Below are positions 1 to 12,419 of a DNA stretch of 64,000 nt, piece by piece. The stretch covers positions 6,575,442 to 6,639,441 of the forward strand of contig OW121740.1 in assembly GCA_933228675.1 (NCBI GenBank), read 5' to 3'. Each line of letters opens with the position of its first letter. The first letter of the stretch is position 1. This stretch comes from Stomorhina lunata (taxonomy: Eukaryota > Arthropoda > Insecta > Diptera > Rhiniidae). The position numbers and the translations under genes are program-made. Under the pieces are notes generated by a model. That model was not told the origin of the DNA and ran no database searches. It saw nothing but the letters and a program-made list of their open reading frames with translations.

Positions 1-114
1 TTTACCAAAAAACTATTTATTACAATAATAAATAATTGTAATGAATTGGGATCTTAGAGCAATACACTACAGTAAAACTTTTTAATTAAATGTTTGATGT
101 TCCAAAATTTTGAT

Positions 115-690
115 AAACCTTTTTAAAAAATATTTTTCTATAGAAAAACTTTCGATAAAAATATTTTTCTATAGAAAAACTTTCAATAACAATATTTTTC
201 CATCGAAAAATTTTCGATAAAAATATTTTTCTATAGAAAATTTTTCGATAAAAATACTTTTCTACAGAAAAACTTTGGATAAAAATATTTTGCTATAGGA
301 AAATTTTCGATAAAAATTTTTTTAGTAAATATTTTTGATGAAAATTTTTGATAAAAAAAATTTCGTATAAAAAAATTCTATACACAAATTTTTGATATTT
401 TTCTATAGAAAAATTTTCGATCAAATATTTTTCTATATTTCAGAAAAATATTTTTTTCTACAAAAATTTTCAATAAAAAAAATTTTCACTTCTTCTTTAG
501 AAAAATTTTTTTGATAAAAAAATTTTCTATAGAAAAAGTTTTGATAAAAAAAATAGCAAGTATTTGATTAAAAAATTTTCTATAGAAGAATTGTTGATAA
601 AAAATTTTCTACAGAAAAATGTTTCATAAAAAAAAATTCTATATAAAAAATTTTTGATAAAAAGATTTTCTATAGAAAATTTTTTGATAA
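115..690. repeat. Degenerate ~30 bp tandem array, CTATAG/CGATA type
   Basis: Repeats of the block TTTTTCTATAGAAAAA alternating with TTTTCGATAAAAA or TTTTTGATAAAAA at about 30 bp spacing. Units are diverged, with indels. Short ORFs here are artefacts of period-3 multiples. Confidence 0.85.
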
Positions 691-975
691 AGTGAAGGCA
701 GATGAAAACTGAAAAATGTTTGTTTTTGTTCAGTCGATAATCTACGCTTTTACTTATGGTTTATGAACATAATTCTGAAAAGTTTTGTTTGTAAATTTAG
801 TAATAATGCGAGGTTTTCGATCTGTCTAAATTGGGGATAATCCTCCTGAAGAGATGACTTAACCAACCATCGAAACGCGTCGAGGAATTTGGTTTATCCG
901 CAAACATTTTTTGGCTTTTTATCAATAAATTGGTCTGTTACATTAATAAATAAATGTAACAGATTTGGGATCAAA
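690..975. other. Spacer between two related arrays
   Basis: About 285 bp of higher-complexity sequence including ACGCGTCGAGG near 880, with no convincing coding frame. Its right end is the flank shared with the start of the window. Confidence 0.5.
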
Positions 976-1475
976 TGCGAATACACTTCTTTTTGAATTT
1001 AAAAAAAATTTTCTATTAAAAAATATTTGATAAAAGAAAAATTTCTATAAAACAATTTTTGATACAAAAATTTTCTGCAAAAAAATTTTTATAAAAAATT
1101 CTCTGTAGAAAAATTTTTGATAAAAAAATTTTCTATATAAAAATTAGTGATTAGAAAAATTTTCTATATAAAAATTTGTGATTAGAAAAATTTTTTTCTA
1201 GAAAAATTTCTTTAGAAAATTTTTTTTTATTAAAAAAATGTTTGATAATTTTTTTTTGATAACAAATTTTCTATAGAAGAAAAATTTTTGATAAAAAATT
1301 TTCTATAGAACTCACATAAAAATTTCTATAGAAAATTTTTTTCTTTAGAGAAATTTTTGATAAAAAATTTTCTATAGAAAAATCTTTGATAAAAGAAAAT
1401 TTCTGTAAAAAAAAGTTTTCATAAAAAGTTTTCTATAGAAAAATTTTTGATAAAAAAATTTTTCTAAATAAAAAA
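975..1475. repeat. Degenerate ~30 bp tandem array, CTATAG type
   Basis: Same unit family as the array at 115-690. The DNA just before it (916-990: GTTACATTAATAAATAAATG followed by GATTTGGGATC) resembles bases 1-75, just before the first array. The two arrays thus look like copies of one element rather than independent satellites. Confidence 0.8.
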
Positions 1476-1539
1476 ATATATAAAAATATATATATAAGTG
1501 TATAAATATAAACATTTTTGATTAAAATATTTTAAAAAA

Positions 1540-1665
1540 TGGAGCAGAAAACTTTTTTTAAACATCAGAACTACACATTAAAAAGATACCTATTTCAGTT
1601 AAAAATATAAAAACGGCAACTCTGCCCATGATTTATTTGTTCTGTTCTCTTTGTACCAACCTCTG
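1540..1665. repeat. Conserved 3' flank of an array-bearing element (copy 1)
   Basis: Contains AATGGAGCAGAAAACTTTTT and, further on, CAACTCTGCC and TTTGTTCTGTTCTCTTTG. The second and third motifs recur at 5745-5830 and the first at 25612-25640, each time just after a ~30 bp array. This marks a shared element end. Confidence 0.65.
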
Positions 1666-1679
1666 CTTACAATGCATAT

Positions 1680-2060
1680 ATTATTGCCCATTAAACTGCG
1701 ATTATAATGTTTTTTAACGCATAATTCTTATTTAATGTGTAATAAAGCCCTATATATTACAAACAATTATAATTTATTATAACTTATGATAATTGGATTA
1801 TAACTATACTTCTTATTCTAAACCTTACTAAAACTAGTTTATAGTGCATTATAACACTTAAAATTGCGATTTAAATGTATTATAACTGATTATAATGCTA
1901 TTATAACATATTTTAACGCATTACAATGCTATTATAATATATTATAACGCATTTTAATTGGATTATAATGTATTTAAACTCATTATAATGGTATTTGAAT
2001 GTATTATAACTTAGTATAATGTGCTATATATTATGCTGTTCAATGGATTATAAATTATCA
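1680..2060. repeat. Degenerate short repeats of ATTATAATGC/TTATAAC type
   Basis: Irregular repeats of about 18-20 bp around GATTATAATG and ATTATAACGC. The same motif reappears at 6240-6310 and 10970-11030, next to other arrays, so it is probably part of the same element family. Confidence 0.5.
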
Positions 2061-2099
2061 TGATATGAAATCATATAAATATTTCAATATAATGCACAT

Positions 2100-2867
2100 T
2101 TTATCTGTAGACATGTATTTAAACTCTCTTTAGTAATTTTACATCTCTTAGTTTATCTCAATTCCATAAATTATTTTTTTTATCGCACACAGATTCATAA
2201 ACTCAACATAAAGCACACACACATACATGAGTAAAAAAGGACATACAACTCCTAAAACAACAATTTGTTCGTTTGAAGAAAACCATTAAAAAAAATTTTC
2301 AAAATTAATAATTTTTGTTATTAATGCACTCACATTTTCTACTTTCTTTTAATTAAACATTTTAAACTTTTAAAATATTTTTCAAACGTAACTTGTTTTA
2401 AACAAAAATCAGCTGCTCTCTTTCTTTTATTTTCAATTACAAACACGCTCTTCTGCAAATCAACCACAACCACTTTCTCTTAAATTGTATTTCACTTAAA
2501 AAAAAATACGAAGCCTAAAAGTCTGCTATAAGAAAAAGTAAAACAAAAATCTTAAACAAAATCAAAACACCAGAAATTGTAATTGTATGTGATAAAATTT
2601 TCTTTTCTGTTTGCTTGTGTCATACATTTAAATGTGCTGCTTCTTCTTCTTCTACTACTATTATTCTACCACAAATTTAAAAGCTTAATTAAAGTAAAGT
2701 AAAAATTAAATTAAATATAATATCAAATAAAAATAAAAGACTAATAAAAGGATTTCCCCCAAAAAAACCAAAACAAAAACTGCTTTGACAACTTACACTG
2801 CAAAAAAAAAAAAACAAAACTTGTGTAAATCTCAACGTAACGTAATTATAAACAAAAATCCATACGC
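2100..2867. other. Region upstream of dmtn, possible promoter and 5' leader
   Basis: About 770 bp of less repetitive AT-rich DNA just before the dmtn start codon, with short CA-rich and A-rich stretches. It probably holds the promoter or the last part of a 5' leader, but I see no convincing initiator or TATA box to place a start site. Confidence 0.3.
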
Positions 2868-5800
2868 ATGAATACAACAACAGTGTCGAGAGAACGTGAT
2901 CATCATACTCATCATCATCATCATCATCGGGGTGATAGCGCCGAATCATCGAATTCGGCAGCTGGCGTTGTGTTTTCATCAGGCACAACGGTTGCGGGAG
3001 CAACGGCTGCCAATCTAGCAGCAGCCGCAGGTGTAACTTCGTCAGCATCAGCAACAAGTGCACCCAGTAGTAGTGGCACCATGACCGGTAGTGTGGGCAG
3101 TGGTGGAGCAGTGGGTGTAAGCGCCTTTAGAGGTTTTCGCAGTCAGTCTCCTTCGAATCGTCGCAGTCGTGATCGTAATCGTACTCATGCTCGTACCCAT
3201 GGCTCAGATCAGGGTGGGCTATTGGCCTATCATTATGGGGGCACGGGTGGTATTGGTGGCGCTATGCCTTTGGGAGGTGTTGGTGTTTTATCTGGTGATT
3301 TAACTAATATGGATATAGGTTTAGGTAGTGCTGGTGGCTCGGGTGGTATCATAGAAGATTCAAGATTATCAGGTAATTTTATAGTTAAAATCAAATCTTT
3401 ATTATAAGAATTAAATGCATTTTTTTCAAAAATTTAACGATTTCTTTTTCTTTATCTTGTATCTTTTATAGGCAATGAGGATCTTTGTTATCAATCCTTT
3501 GTCTCTGATGATTTGGATGGCAATCCTCATGGTTCAGATAGCAGTAAAAAACACCATCGTCGCCATGAGCGCACTCCCAGCTTACAAGCTTTAGATCGTT
3601 TAAATACAAAAATCCAATGTACAAAAGAGTCCATACGTAAAGAACAAACTGCCAGAGATGGTAAGCGATATATTTTACTTAAATTATTGCGTTCATTAAT
3701 AGTCTTTTCTTATCTTTGGTTACAGATAATGTTAATGAATATTTGAAATTAGCCGCCAGTGCAGACAAACAGCAGCTGCAAAGAATAAAGGTATGGTTCT
3801 AAGGAGGTTTCCCTAAACTTGGGGATTAGATATAATACGGGTGAAATCAATATTTTTCGAACGAAAAATTCGAATTTTGAACCTCACCATCTCCGATTTT
3901 GATCAAATTTTGTATATACGGTCTCCTAGCTCATACAATTTTTAGAGCTCTTAAAAATTTTGAATTTCGCTTTTGTTCAGATTTAATGACTGTTCAAAGA
4001 TTGTTTTTTTTAAGATGTTTTTTAAAACATACCTATTTTGTTGCCTATAATCAGGAGTAGGCAGCCCATACCAACAGCAGCCGATGAATTCTTTTAATTT
4101 TCGTGAATACCACGATCATTAATAAAACTCGTAAAAATGAGTATTAAAATCATTCAGTTGGAATTTGGTTGTTCACAGAGAGACAAAAACAAAATAGGCA
4201 AGAAATAAATCAAAATCCAATTTATAGCAACAAATGCAACATTGCGAATATTTTTGTAAATATTAGGAATATTTTTCAAAACAGAAATAAATTCTAATAT
4301 TTTAGATATTTTCGATCCAAAAAATTTTCTATATAAAAATTTTTGTTAAAAAAATTTTGTGTAGAAAATTTTTTGATAAAAAATATTCTATAGAAAAATT
4401 AAAAAAAAAAATTTTTCTATACAAAAATTTTTGACAAAAAAATTTTCAGTAGAAAAATTTTTGTAACAAAATTTTCTATAGAAAAATTTTTGTAAGAAAG
4501 TTTTCTATAGAAAAATTTTTGTAAGAAAATTTTCTAAAGAAAAATTTTTGAAAAAAATATTCTATAGAAAAATTTTTAATAAAAAATATTCTATAGAAAA
4601 ATTTTTGATTAAAAAATGTTCTATAGAAAAATTTTTGATAAAAAAATTTTAATAAAAAAAAATTTGAAAAAAAAAAATTTATAGAAGAATTTTTGATAAA
4701 AAAAATAAAGAAAATTTTTTGATAAAAAAATTTTTAAAAGAAAAATTTTTAATAAAAAAGTTTTCATAGAAAAAATTTTCTATAGATACATTTTTGTAAG
4801 ATATTTTTCTATAGAAAAATTTTTGATAAAAAAATTTTCTATAGAAAAATTTTTGATAAAAAATTTTCCATAGCAACATTTTTTATAAAAAATTTTCTAT
4901 AGAGAAATTTTTCATAGAAAAATTTTTTATAAAAAATTTTTTTAATAAAAAAATATTCTATAGAAAAATTTTTGATAAAAAAATTTTTTATAGAAAAATA
5001 TTTGATAAAAAATTTTTTGTAGAAAAATTTTTGAAAAAATTTTTGATAAAAAAATGTTCTATAGAAAAATTTTTGATAAAAAAAATTTCTATAAAAAAAT
5101 TTTTGATCAAAATATGTTCTATAGAAAAATTTTTGATAAAAAAATTTTCTATAGAAAAATTTTTGATAAAAAATTTTCCATAGCAACATTTTTTATAAAA
5201 AATTTTCCATAGAGAAATTTTTCATAGAAACATTTTTTATAAAAAATTTTTTGATAAAAAATATTCTATAGAAAAATTTTTAATAAAAAAAATTTTTATA
5301 GAAAAATATTTGATAAAAAAATTTTTTATAGAAAAATTTTTGAAAAAAATATTCTATAGAAAAATTTTTGATAAAAAAATGTTCTAAGAAAAATTTTTGA
5401 TAAAAAAAATTTCTATAAAAAAATTTTTGATCAAAAAATTTTCTATAGAAAAATTTTTGATAAAATAAATTTGTATAGAAAAATTTTTGATAAAATAAAT
5501 TTGTTTAGAAAAATTTTTAATAAAAAAATTTTTGCTAGAAAAATGTTTGAAAGAAAAATTTTTGATAAAAAATTTTCTATAGAAAAATTTTTGATAAAAA
5601 AATTTTCTATAGAAAAATTTTTGATAAAAAAAAATCTCTATAGAAAAACTTTTGATAAAAAAATTTTCTATAGAAAAATTGGTGATAAAAAAATTTTCTA
5701 TAAAAAATTTTCTTTTTTATTTAAGAAAACTTTTTCTTTTTGAAAAAATACCTATTTTTGTTAAAAGTATAAAAAAAACGCCAACTCTGCCGACTATTAT

Positions 5801-8800
5801 TTGTTCTGTTCTCTTTGCGTCGACCCTTGTCTATAACTTTAGATACGGTTATCGGATTTTTATGAAACTAGGCTCATATTTCAGTGTATATCCTCTAGTT
5901 TCATATTTTTGAAACTGTTTTATGTCTTTTACTCAAGAATTTCTCAAAAAGCATATCTTCAGTTTGAGACAAAGGACATACTCTAAAATATGAGCCTAGT
6001 TTCATAAAAATCCGATATCCGTATCAAAAGTTAGAGGCTTATAAAATGGGCATATTTTGAAAAAAATCTTAAAAATAACCGCAATAAAATCTGAATCAAA
6101 GCGAAATTCAAAATTTTGAAAAACTCTAAAAATTGTATGAGCTAGGAGAATTTATATACAAAGTTTCATCCAAATTAGAGATGGCTAGTTCAGTACGTGT
6201 TCAAAAAATTTTAATTTAACTCATACCTTAAAATACTTCATAATTGTGCAATAATGTACATTATAATCGCATTATAATGCGTTGTTATATATCAGTTATA
6301 TTGTAATATTATGCGCTACAAAATTATGTTTAAGTTCTTTTTGAAACGAGTGGTTTATATCTCCTTTTTCTAGGCTGTTTTCGAAAAGAAAAATCAAAAA
6401 AGCGCACACACTATTTCCCAACTACAAAAGAAACTGGACAGTTATACCAAACGTGTCAAAGATTTACAAAATCAACAATATCAAAATAAATCCCAACACC
6501 GACAACCACGTGAAGTTTTAAGAGACGTGGGCCAAGGTTTAAGGTAATTGTCACCTTGTTTTCGGAACACTTTTTTCAAATTATTTCTTAATATCCCAAT
6601 CCATTTACAGAAATGTAGGCGGTAATATACGTGATGGCATAACCGGATTCTCAGGGTCTGTTATGTCAAAACCCCGAGAGTTTGCACATTTGATTAAGAA
6701 CAAATTTGGCAGTGCTGATAATATTAATCAAATGTCAGGTGGGTCTTAAAAAATTATATTATAATTTCGAGTTCAATATTTAAGATATATTTTGGTTTTA
6801 TTTATTTTAGAAGCTGAATTGAATAGCCTAAATATGCCTGCGAATCAACATGAAATGTTGGGCAGTACCACGCCTAATAATGCTATACCCAATGCCTCAA
6901 CGGGTTCTGGTGGCATTAATACCGGTGGTGCTGGTAGTGGTAAATTTAATAGTGAAAATGGCAGTGAGTGTAGCAGTGTCACAAGTGAAAGTTTACCAGC
7001 CGGGTAAGTGTTTATTTTTTTAAAAGTTTAGTACAATCTACGAAGTTAGAATGATATAAGAGATATATATATTGGGAAATGTCATATTCATGATAAAGTT
7101 ATAGCCAATTCACACCAATTTTAAATCTCGTACTTACGAGATTTCATCGCAAATCTACTAGATTTTGACGAGATTTCCCATACAAATCAAAATCTTCTTC
7201 GGCACTAGATTTTGGCAAAATCTAGTAGATTTCGGCTACTACCTCGCAACACAACCCCGATTTTCTTCAAAAATGACCAAAAATTACAACAAATTGACAG
7301 GTGGTTGGCAAATCTAAAAAAAAGAAAAAAAAATTGAGCTGAAAAATTTTAATTATTTAATCATTGCGTATAATATTTTTGCATCAGTTTGTGAAGTCTA
7401 ATGTTTAAAAATGTTTACGTTTCTTTATACGCGGCAATACTATCTCTTAACTTTGGAATCACAAAATAATAAAATATTTGCTGTATTTTCCATTGTATCA
7501 ATTTTTTGCCGGTTAATTTTTTCTTTTATTTACATTTGAGTCAGCAGTTTTTGTTATGAAGTTGAAATCTAGATAAATGTCAAAAAATGTTGGTGTAAAC
7601 GATGAAGATTTCGATCGAGATTTCAACTCAAATCTACTAGATTTTAATGCTGTCTGAATGCACTATTAAGAATATGTAGGCTTATTATGAGAGTCGAAGT
7701 AGAACCTTCGACTACGACAGCTTCGTACTAGATTAAAAGAATTGTCTTGATGTTTTATTTAATCTAGTACGAAACTTTCGTAATAGGAGGTACGACTTCG
7801 ACACTCATAATATAAGTGATTGATTATTCATTTAAAATTTATATAAAATTGAATTAAATATTATTTGTTTTCATTTTGTAGTTCTGGAAAAAGTCAATCG
7901 GGTGCCAGCCAATATCACATTGTTTTAAAATCCCTCTTAACTGAATTGGCCGAAAGAAAAGCTGAAAACGAAAAACTGACTGAGCGTGTAGAACGTTTAG
8001 AGGTAAGACTACTTAAACATTATTAAGTCTATGTTTACACACATTAAGTTTCAAGTCAAGTTTCGAGTCTTAACATTTAAGAGAGAGGTAAAGGAAATAG
8101 ACCTAAAAAGTCAAGACTTGAAACTTGAACTTGACTTGAAACTTGATGTGTGTAAAAGTAGACTGTCTATTATAAGCTATTCATTAATGAGATTTTCCAT
8201 TTTTGTTTACCAGAATGCTCAAGGTAAAGTAAATGAACTGCTAACAAATCTGGAAACTGAACGTTATCGTGCCGAAAGTTTAGAGGAACAAATCAATGAT
8301 TTAACGGAATTACATCAGGTGAGTTAATAGAAGACTATTATGATGTAAAAAAGGGACTGTTATGCATTAATGAGAAAGTGCGGGTTTTTAAATTTACACA
8401 TTTTTAGTATTCATACGATTAAAATATGATGATTTTAGCCTCCAAATGATACATGTATTGTTCTACAATTTTTATGATATTTGGGAAAAGTTTTAAACTT
8501 CATTTAAAACGATTTAAAGAATATATAGGTAATGTTGTACAACACAAGTTTGTAATAAGTTTTAGTGTTTTATATCATTTTTCTTAGATTTTTACGGGTG
8601 AATATTAAAAGTGAAGTTTTAAACCAGAGACCCTTATATTACTCTTATATTGTTAGTTTAAAGGAAAAGTTACTATACCACATTACCACTCTAAGGCATT
8701 ATAGTCTGTTATAAGCAGACGTATGCAGTCCTCACCAGAAGCCGATGACTTTTTGTAATTTTTGTAAATATTACGATCCATAATGAAACTCGTGAAAATG

Positions 8801-11626
8801 AGTATTAAAAGCATTTAGTTGGAATTGGATGTTAACAAAGTCGGTTTGTGCTGAAAATACAAAAACAAGAAACTAAATCAAAATCCAAACTATAGCAACA
8901 AAATATAATCTCGAACATTGTTGTCACGACACTTTTATTTTTGTAAAGATTGTTTGAAATTAATGTAACCGAATTGGAAATATTTTTCGAAACAGAAATA
9001 AATTCTAATACTAAACAATTTTAGATTTTTATATTTTTTATATAAAAAACTTTTTTTTAGATATTTTCGATACAAACATTTTTTATAGAAAAATTTTTGA
9101 TAAAAATTATTTTTTATAGAAAATTTTTCGATACAAATTTTTTTCTATAGAAAAAATTTTTCTATCGAAAAATTTTCGATAAAAATTTTTTTCTAAAGAA
9201 AAATTTTAGATTTTTATATTTTTTATATAAAAAACTATTTTTTAGATATTTTCGATACAAACATTTTTTATAGAAAAATTTTTGATAAAAATTATTTTTT
9301 ATAGAAAAATTTTCAATAAAAATTTTTTTCTAAAGAAAAATTTTAGATTTTTATATTTTTTATATAAAAAACTATTTTTTAGATATTTTCGATACAATCA
9401 TTTTTTATAGAAAAATTTTTGATAAAAATTATTTTTTATAGAAAATTTTTCGATAAAAATTTTTTTCTATAGAAAAAAAATTTTTCGATAAAAATTTTTT
9501 TCTAAAGAAAAATGTTCAATTCAAATATTTTTCTAAGGAAATATTTTTCTGTAAAGAAATTTTTTAAAAAATTATTGATAAAAAATTTTCTATAATTTTG
9601 ATAAAAAAAATGTCTATAAAAAAATTTTAGATAAAAATAATTTCCTTAGAAAAATTTTCTATAGACAAAATTTAGATAAAAATAATTTCCATAGAAAAAT
9701 TTTGGACAAAAAAAATTTTCCTTGGAAAAATTTTTGATAAAAATTGATTAAAAAAAAATTTTCTACAGAAAAATTTTTGGTAAAAAATTTTATATAGAAC
9801 ATTTTTTATTGAAATTTTTAAAATGTTTTATATCGAAAATTTTCTATAAAAAAGCTATATTGAAAATTTTCTGTAGAAAAATTGTATATAGAAAATTTCT
9901 AACAAAAATTTTCTATAGACAAATTTAATATCTAACATTTTCTATGGAAAAATTTTACATTGAAAATTTTTTACAGAAAAATTTTATATCGAAAATTTTC
10001 TATAGAAAATTTTATATTAAAAATTTTCTATAAAAAAATATTATATCAAAAATTTTCCATAGAAAAATTTTGTTTCGATAATTTTTTATTGAAAAATCTT
10101 ATATTGAAAATGAAAAAATGAAAAAAATTTTATATAGAAAAATTTTGATATTGAAAATTTTCTATAGAAAAATTTTATATCGAAAGTTTCAAATAAAAAA
10201 ATTTTATATCGATAATTTTTTATATAAAAATTTTTTGTATAAAAATTTTATATCGAAAATTTCCTATAAAAATATTTTTTTATCGAAAATTTCTTGAAAA
10301 AAATTTCATATCGAAAATTTTCTATAAAAAAATTGGATATCAAAAATATTAGTTTTTTTACATTTTTATCAGAAATTTTCGATAGAAAAATTTGATATCG
10401 AATTTTTTTTATAGAAAAATTTGATATCGAAATTTTTTTTTTATATCGAAATTTTTTTATAGTAAAATTTTATATCGCAAATTTTCTATAAAAAAGTTTT
10501 CTAGACAAAAATTTTATATCGAAAATTTTCTAAACAAAAATTTTGTAAAGAAAAAATTTTATCAAAAATTTTCTATTGAAAAATTTTATATCGAAAATTG
10601 TTTATAGAAAAATTTTATATCGAAAATTTTCTATAAAAAAATTTTTGATAAAAAAAAATTTCTAGAAAAATTTTTGATAAAAAAATTTTCAATATAAAAT
10701 TTTTGATAAAAAAAAATTTATATAGAAAAATTTTGGATAAAAAAATTTTCTATAGAAAAATTTTAGATAAAAAAAATTTCTACAGAAAAATTTTAATAAA
10801 CACATTTTCTGTAGAAAAATTTTGGACAACAAAATTTTCTACAGAAAATTTTTTGATAAAAAAATTGCCTATAGAATTTTTTTTGTCCAAAACTTTTCTA
10901 TAGAAAATTTTTTATAAATTTTTTTGTTTATTCTATAGAAAAATTTTTAATACGATTATTAGGAATTATTAACCATTATAATGCGATTATAATTTATAAT
11001 ACGACATATACTCATTAAAACGCAATTTCGAATGTATTTTTATTTATTATTTAATTTTTTTTATAGAATGAAATTGAAAACCTTAAACAAGCTATAGCCG
11101 ATATGGAAGAAAAGGTGCAATATCAAAGTGATGAACGTCTCCAAGATGTCAATGAGGTTTTAGAAAATTGTCAAACTAGAGTGAGTTTTTATTTAAATCA
11201 ATTTCAATTTGAAATTCAAACTAATTGAAATTGTTCTTTTCATTCATTAAAGATTTCCAAAATGGAACATTTATCCCAACAACAATATGTAACCGTCGAA
11301 GGAATTGACAATTCCAATGCCCGTGCCTTGGTTGTTAAACTCATAAATGTGGTATTGACTATATTGCAAGTTGTGCTGTTACTGGTGGCCACAGCGGCGG
11401 GTATAATAATGCCATTTTTGAAAACAAGGTGGGTTTCTTTTTTGATTTTAGTACTACTTTATTTTCCTCAATAACAAAATTTTCTTGTTTCAATTTCAGA
11501 GTCCGAGTTTTAACCACTTTCTTATCGATATTTCTTATAATTTGTGTGATACGTCAATGGCCTGATGTTCAGGACATAGGCGCTGGTTTATTGCGTCATT
11601 TAAAACAGTCATTGGTTGTTAAATAG
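2868..11626 (+). CDS. dmtn: TMCC-family transmembrane and coiled-coil protein (dementin), complete, 11 exons, 630 aa
   Basis: Exons: 2868-3372, 3472-3660, 3726-3790, 6374-6543, 6611-6738, 6811-7003, 7882-8002, 8214-8318, 11067-11180, 11253-11428, 11500-11626. Every junction is GT-AG and keeps the frame, giving 1,893 nt. The ATG at 2868 is preceded in frame by TAA at 2838-2840. The order of parts fits the TMCC1-3 family: a His run (residues 15-20) and a Gly/Ser/Ala-rich head to about 170; a conserved helical block from about 203 holding [15 protein letters not shown] and [38 protein letters not shown] near 330-350; a Ser/Gly linker; a coiled coil at about 420-545; and two hydrophobic segments at about 558-584 and 591-606 before a short tail. 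Family members sit in the ER membrane; the Drosophila orthologue of TMCC2 is named Dementin. Introns 3 and 8 are swollen to about 2.6 and 2.7 kb by satellite arrays. Family assignment is firm; an extra upstream non-coding exon is possible. Confidence 0.93.
4310..5720. repeat. ~30 bp tandem array, CTATAG type, inside intron 3
   Basis: About 45 units with blocks TTTTCTATAGAAAAA and TTTTTGATAAAAAAA. Frames through it give Lys/Phe/Ile-rich pseudo-ORFs on both strands (for example 5471-5743 +, 4839-5189 -), which I do not consider genes. Confidence 0.9.
5835..6032. repeat. Foldback hairpin, ~47 bp arms
   Basis: Left arm 5835-5881 and right arm 5985-6032 are inverted copies with about four mismatches; both contain ATGAAACTAGGCTCATATTT on one strand or the other. 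The loop is about 100 bp. It is a MITE-like stem-loop nested in the intron 3 element. Confidence 0.75.
7095..7665. mobile_element. MITE-like element with AAATCTAGTAGATTT palindromes, dmtn intron 6
   Basis: Contains several copies of the dyad AAATCTACTAGATTT or AAATCTAGTAGATTT (around 7152, 7217, 7630), an AAATCTCGTA/TACGAGATTT inverted pair near 7125-7145, and inverted outer motifs TTCACACCAA and TTGGTGTAAA. No coding capacity. Exact ends were not fixed. Confidence 0.55.
7682..7814. mobile_element. Foldback MITE, family A copy 1 (dmtn intron 6)
   Basis: Arms 7682-7735 and 7762-7814 pair as an inverted repeat ending in TTATGAGWGTCGAAGT and containing TTCGTACTAGATTAAA. A diverged second copy lies in a plx intron at 32838-32966. 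Confidence 0.75.
8025..8160. mobile_element. Foldback MITE in dmtn intron 7
   Basis: Left arm 8025-8068 (TTTACACACATTAAGTTTCA then AGTCAAGTTT) and right arm 8108-8160 (CTTGACTTGAAACTTGATG then TGTGTAAA) are inverted copies, fitting a hairpin element with a ~40 bp loop. An open frame across it (8031-8327) is partly exon 8 and otherwise an artefact. Confidence 0.7.
8700..9045. repeat. Conserved 5' body of array-bearing element, dmtn intron 8
   Basis: Matches 4050-4310 and partly 24245-24325: shared stretches are CCAGAAGCCGATGA, CACGATCATTAATGAAAC-like sequence, AAATGAGTATTAAAAGCATT and AAACAGAAATAAATTCTAAT. In each case an array of the same unit type follows immediately. Confidence 0.7.
9045..10960. 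repeat. ~30 bp tandem array in dmtn intron 8
   Basis: About 1.9 kb of CTATAG-type units. The left third is rich in TTTTCGATA; the middle uses TTTTATATCGAAAATTTTC; the right third returns to TTTTTGATAAAAAA. A ~125 bp segment with GATTTTTATATTTTTTATAT recurs near 9023, 9209 and 9346, a longer-period repeat within the array. Confidence 0.88.
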
Positions 11627-12290
11627 ATTTAATTGTTTCATTATAATGCGAATGATATCCAGCAAAAGTGCTTGTTTCTTTTTTTGTATATAAAAATCTA
11701 AAACTCTTTTTTTTTGTAACAAAAAATGCTACGCAATTGGCAAAAGAAAGAGCTTGAAACATAAGGTGTATAATAGATTTATTAAGCACAGTCCGTTTAT
11801 ATTTATATATATTATATTAAATATTTAAAAATAAGTTAGTGAAAAAAAAAAAACAAAAAATAAAACTATAAAATAATTATTCATTAAACAACAACAACAA
11901 CAATATTCCTACAAACATTTATATTTAAATCATATGAAAAAAATATTAAATGAATTATATATAATATTAAAAAATTATTATTAAAGCATCACTTATATTT
12001 AACGTACATTTATAACAAACAAAGTGAGTGGTAATTATCACTCTTTAGACATCCCCAAACGACCACCTTTGAAATCAAACATTTTCATTTAAGTTTCATT
12101 TTTGTTTTAGAAAAGAAAAATTCTAAATTATTTTCATATTTTATTTATATTTTAGTTTTTAGTGTAAAGTAATAAAATAAATTTATATAAAAACTTTAGC
12201 TATGATTAGTAAAAAAAAAACTAAACATAAATGTATTTTGTTTAAAATTAAAATCAATTTTTTATAATAAAGAAAAAAATCATTTAAAAT
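11627..12290 (+). other. Probable 3' UTR of dmtn with candidate polyadenylation signals
   Basis: AT-rich non-coding sequence after the dmtn stop. AATAAA hexamers lie at 11859-11864, 12171-12176 and 12266-12271. The choice of poly(A) site cannot be made from sequence alone, and in DNA this AT-rich such hexamers also occur by chance. Confidence 0.4.
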
Positions 12291-12419
12291 TTAAAAAGTT
12301 TTATTCAATATCGAAGATTGTTTAACAAAAGTTGGTTATTTAAAAAGGTTTTTTGAATTTGTAATAAAATGCGGAAGTGCGAATCGATTCTAATCGAAAT
12401 TAAGGAGGTTTTGAAAAAA

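Larger units (their letters stand above)
3850..6240. mobile_element. Array-bearing inverted-repeat element filling dmtn intron 3
   Basis: The arms at about 3865-4045 and 6040-6215 are inverted copies of each other at roughly three-quarters identity by eye; both carry CTAGCTCATACAATTTTTAG and AAAATTTTGAATTTCGCTTT. Inside lie a unique left body (4050-4310), a ~30 bp array (4310-5720), the shared 3' flank (5745-5830) and a second small hairpin (5835-6032). The whole unit sits in the 2,583 bp intron 3 of dmtn. I see no transposase, so it would be non-autonomous. Target duplications were not identified. Confidence 0.6.

Noticed and set aside
2689..3063. - strand frame opposite dmtn exon 1
   Set aside because: Shadow of the His/Ala/Ser-rich first exon; no family resemblance.
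4679..5912. Several Lys/Phe/Ile/Asn-rich open frames on both strands
   Set aside because: They are read-throughs of ~30 bp arrays; the repeat lacks stops in some frames. No start context, no splice support, no family resemblance. The same applies at 10703-10903, 24247-25541, 45441-45728 and 49280-49468.
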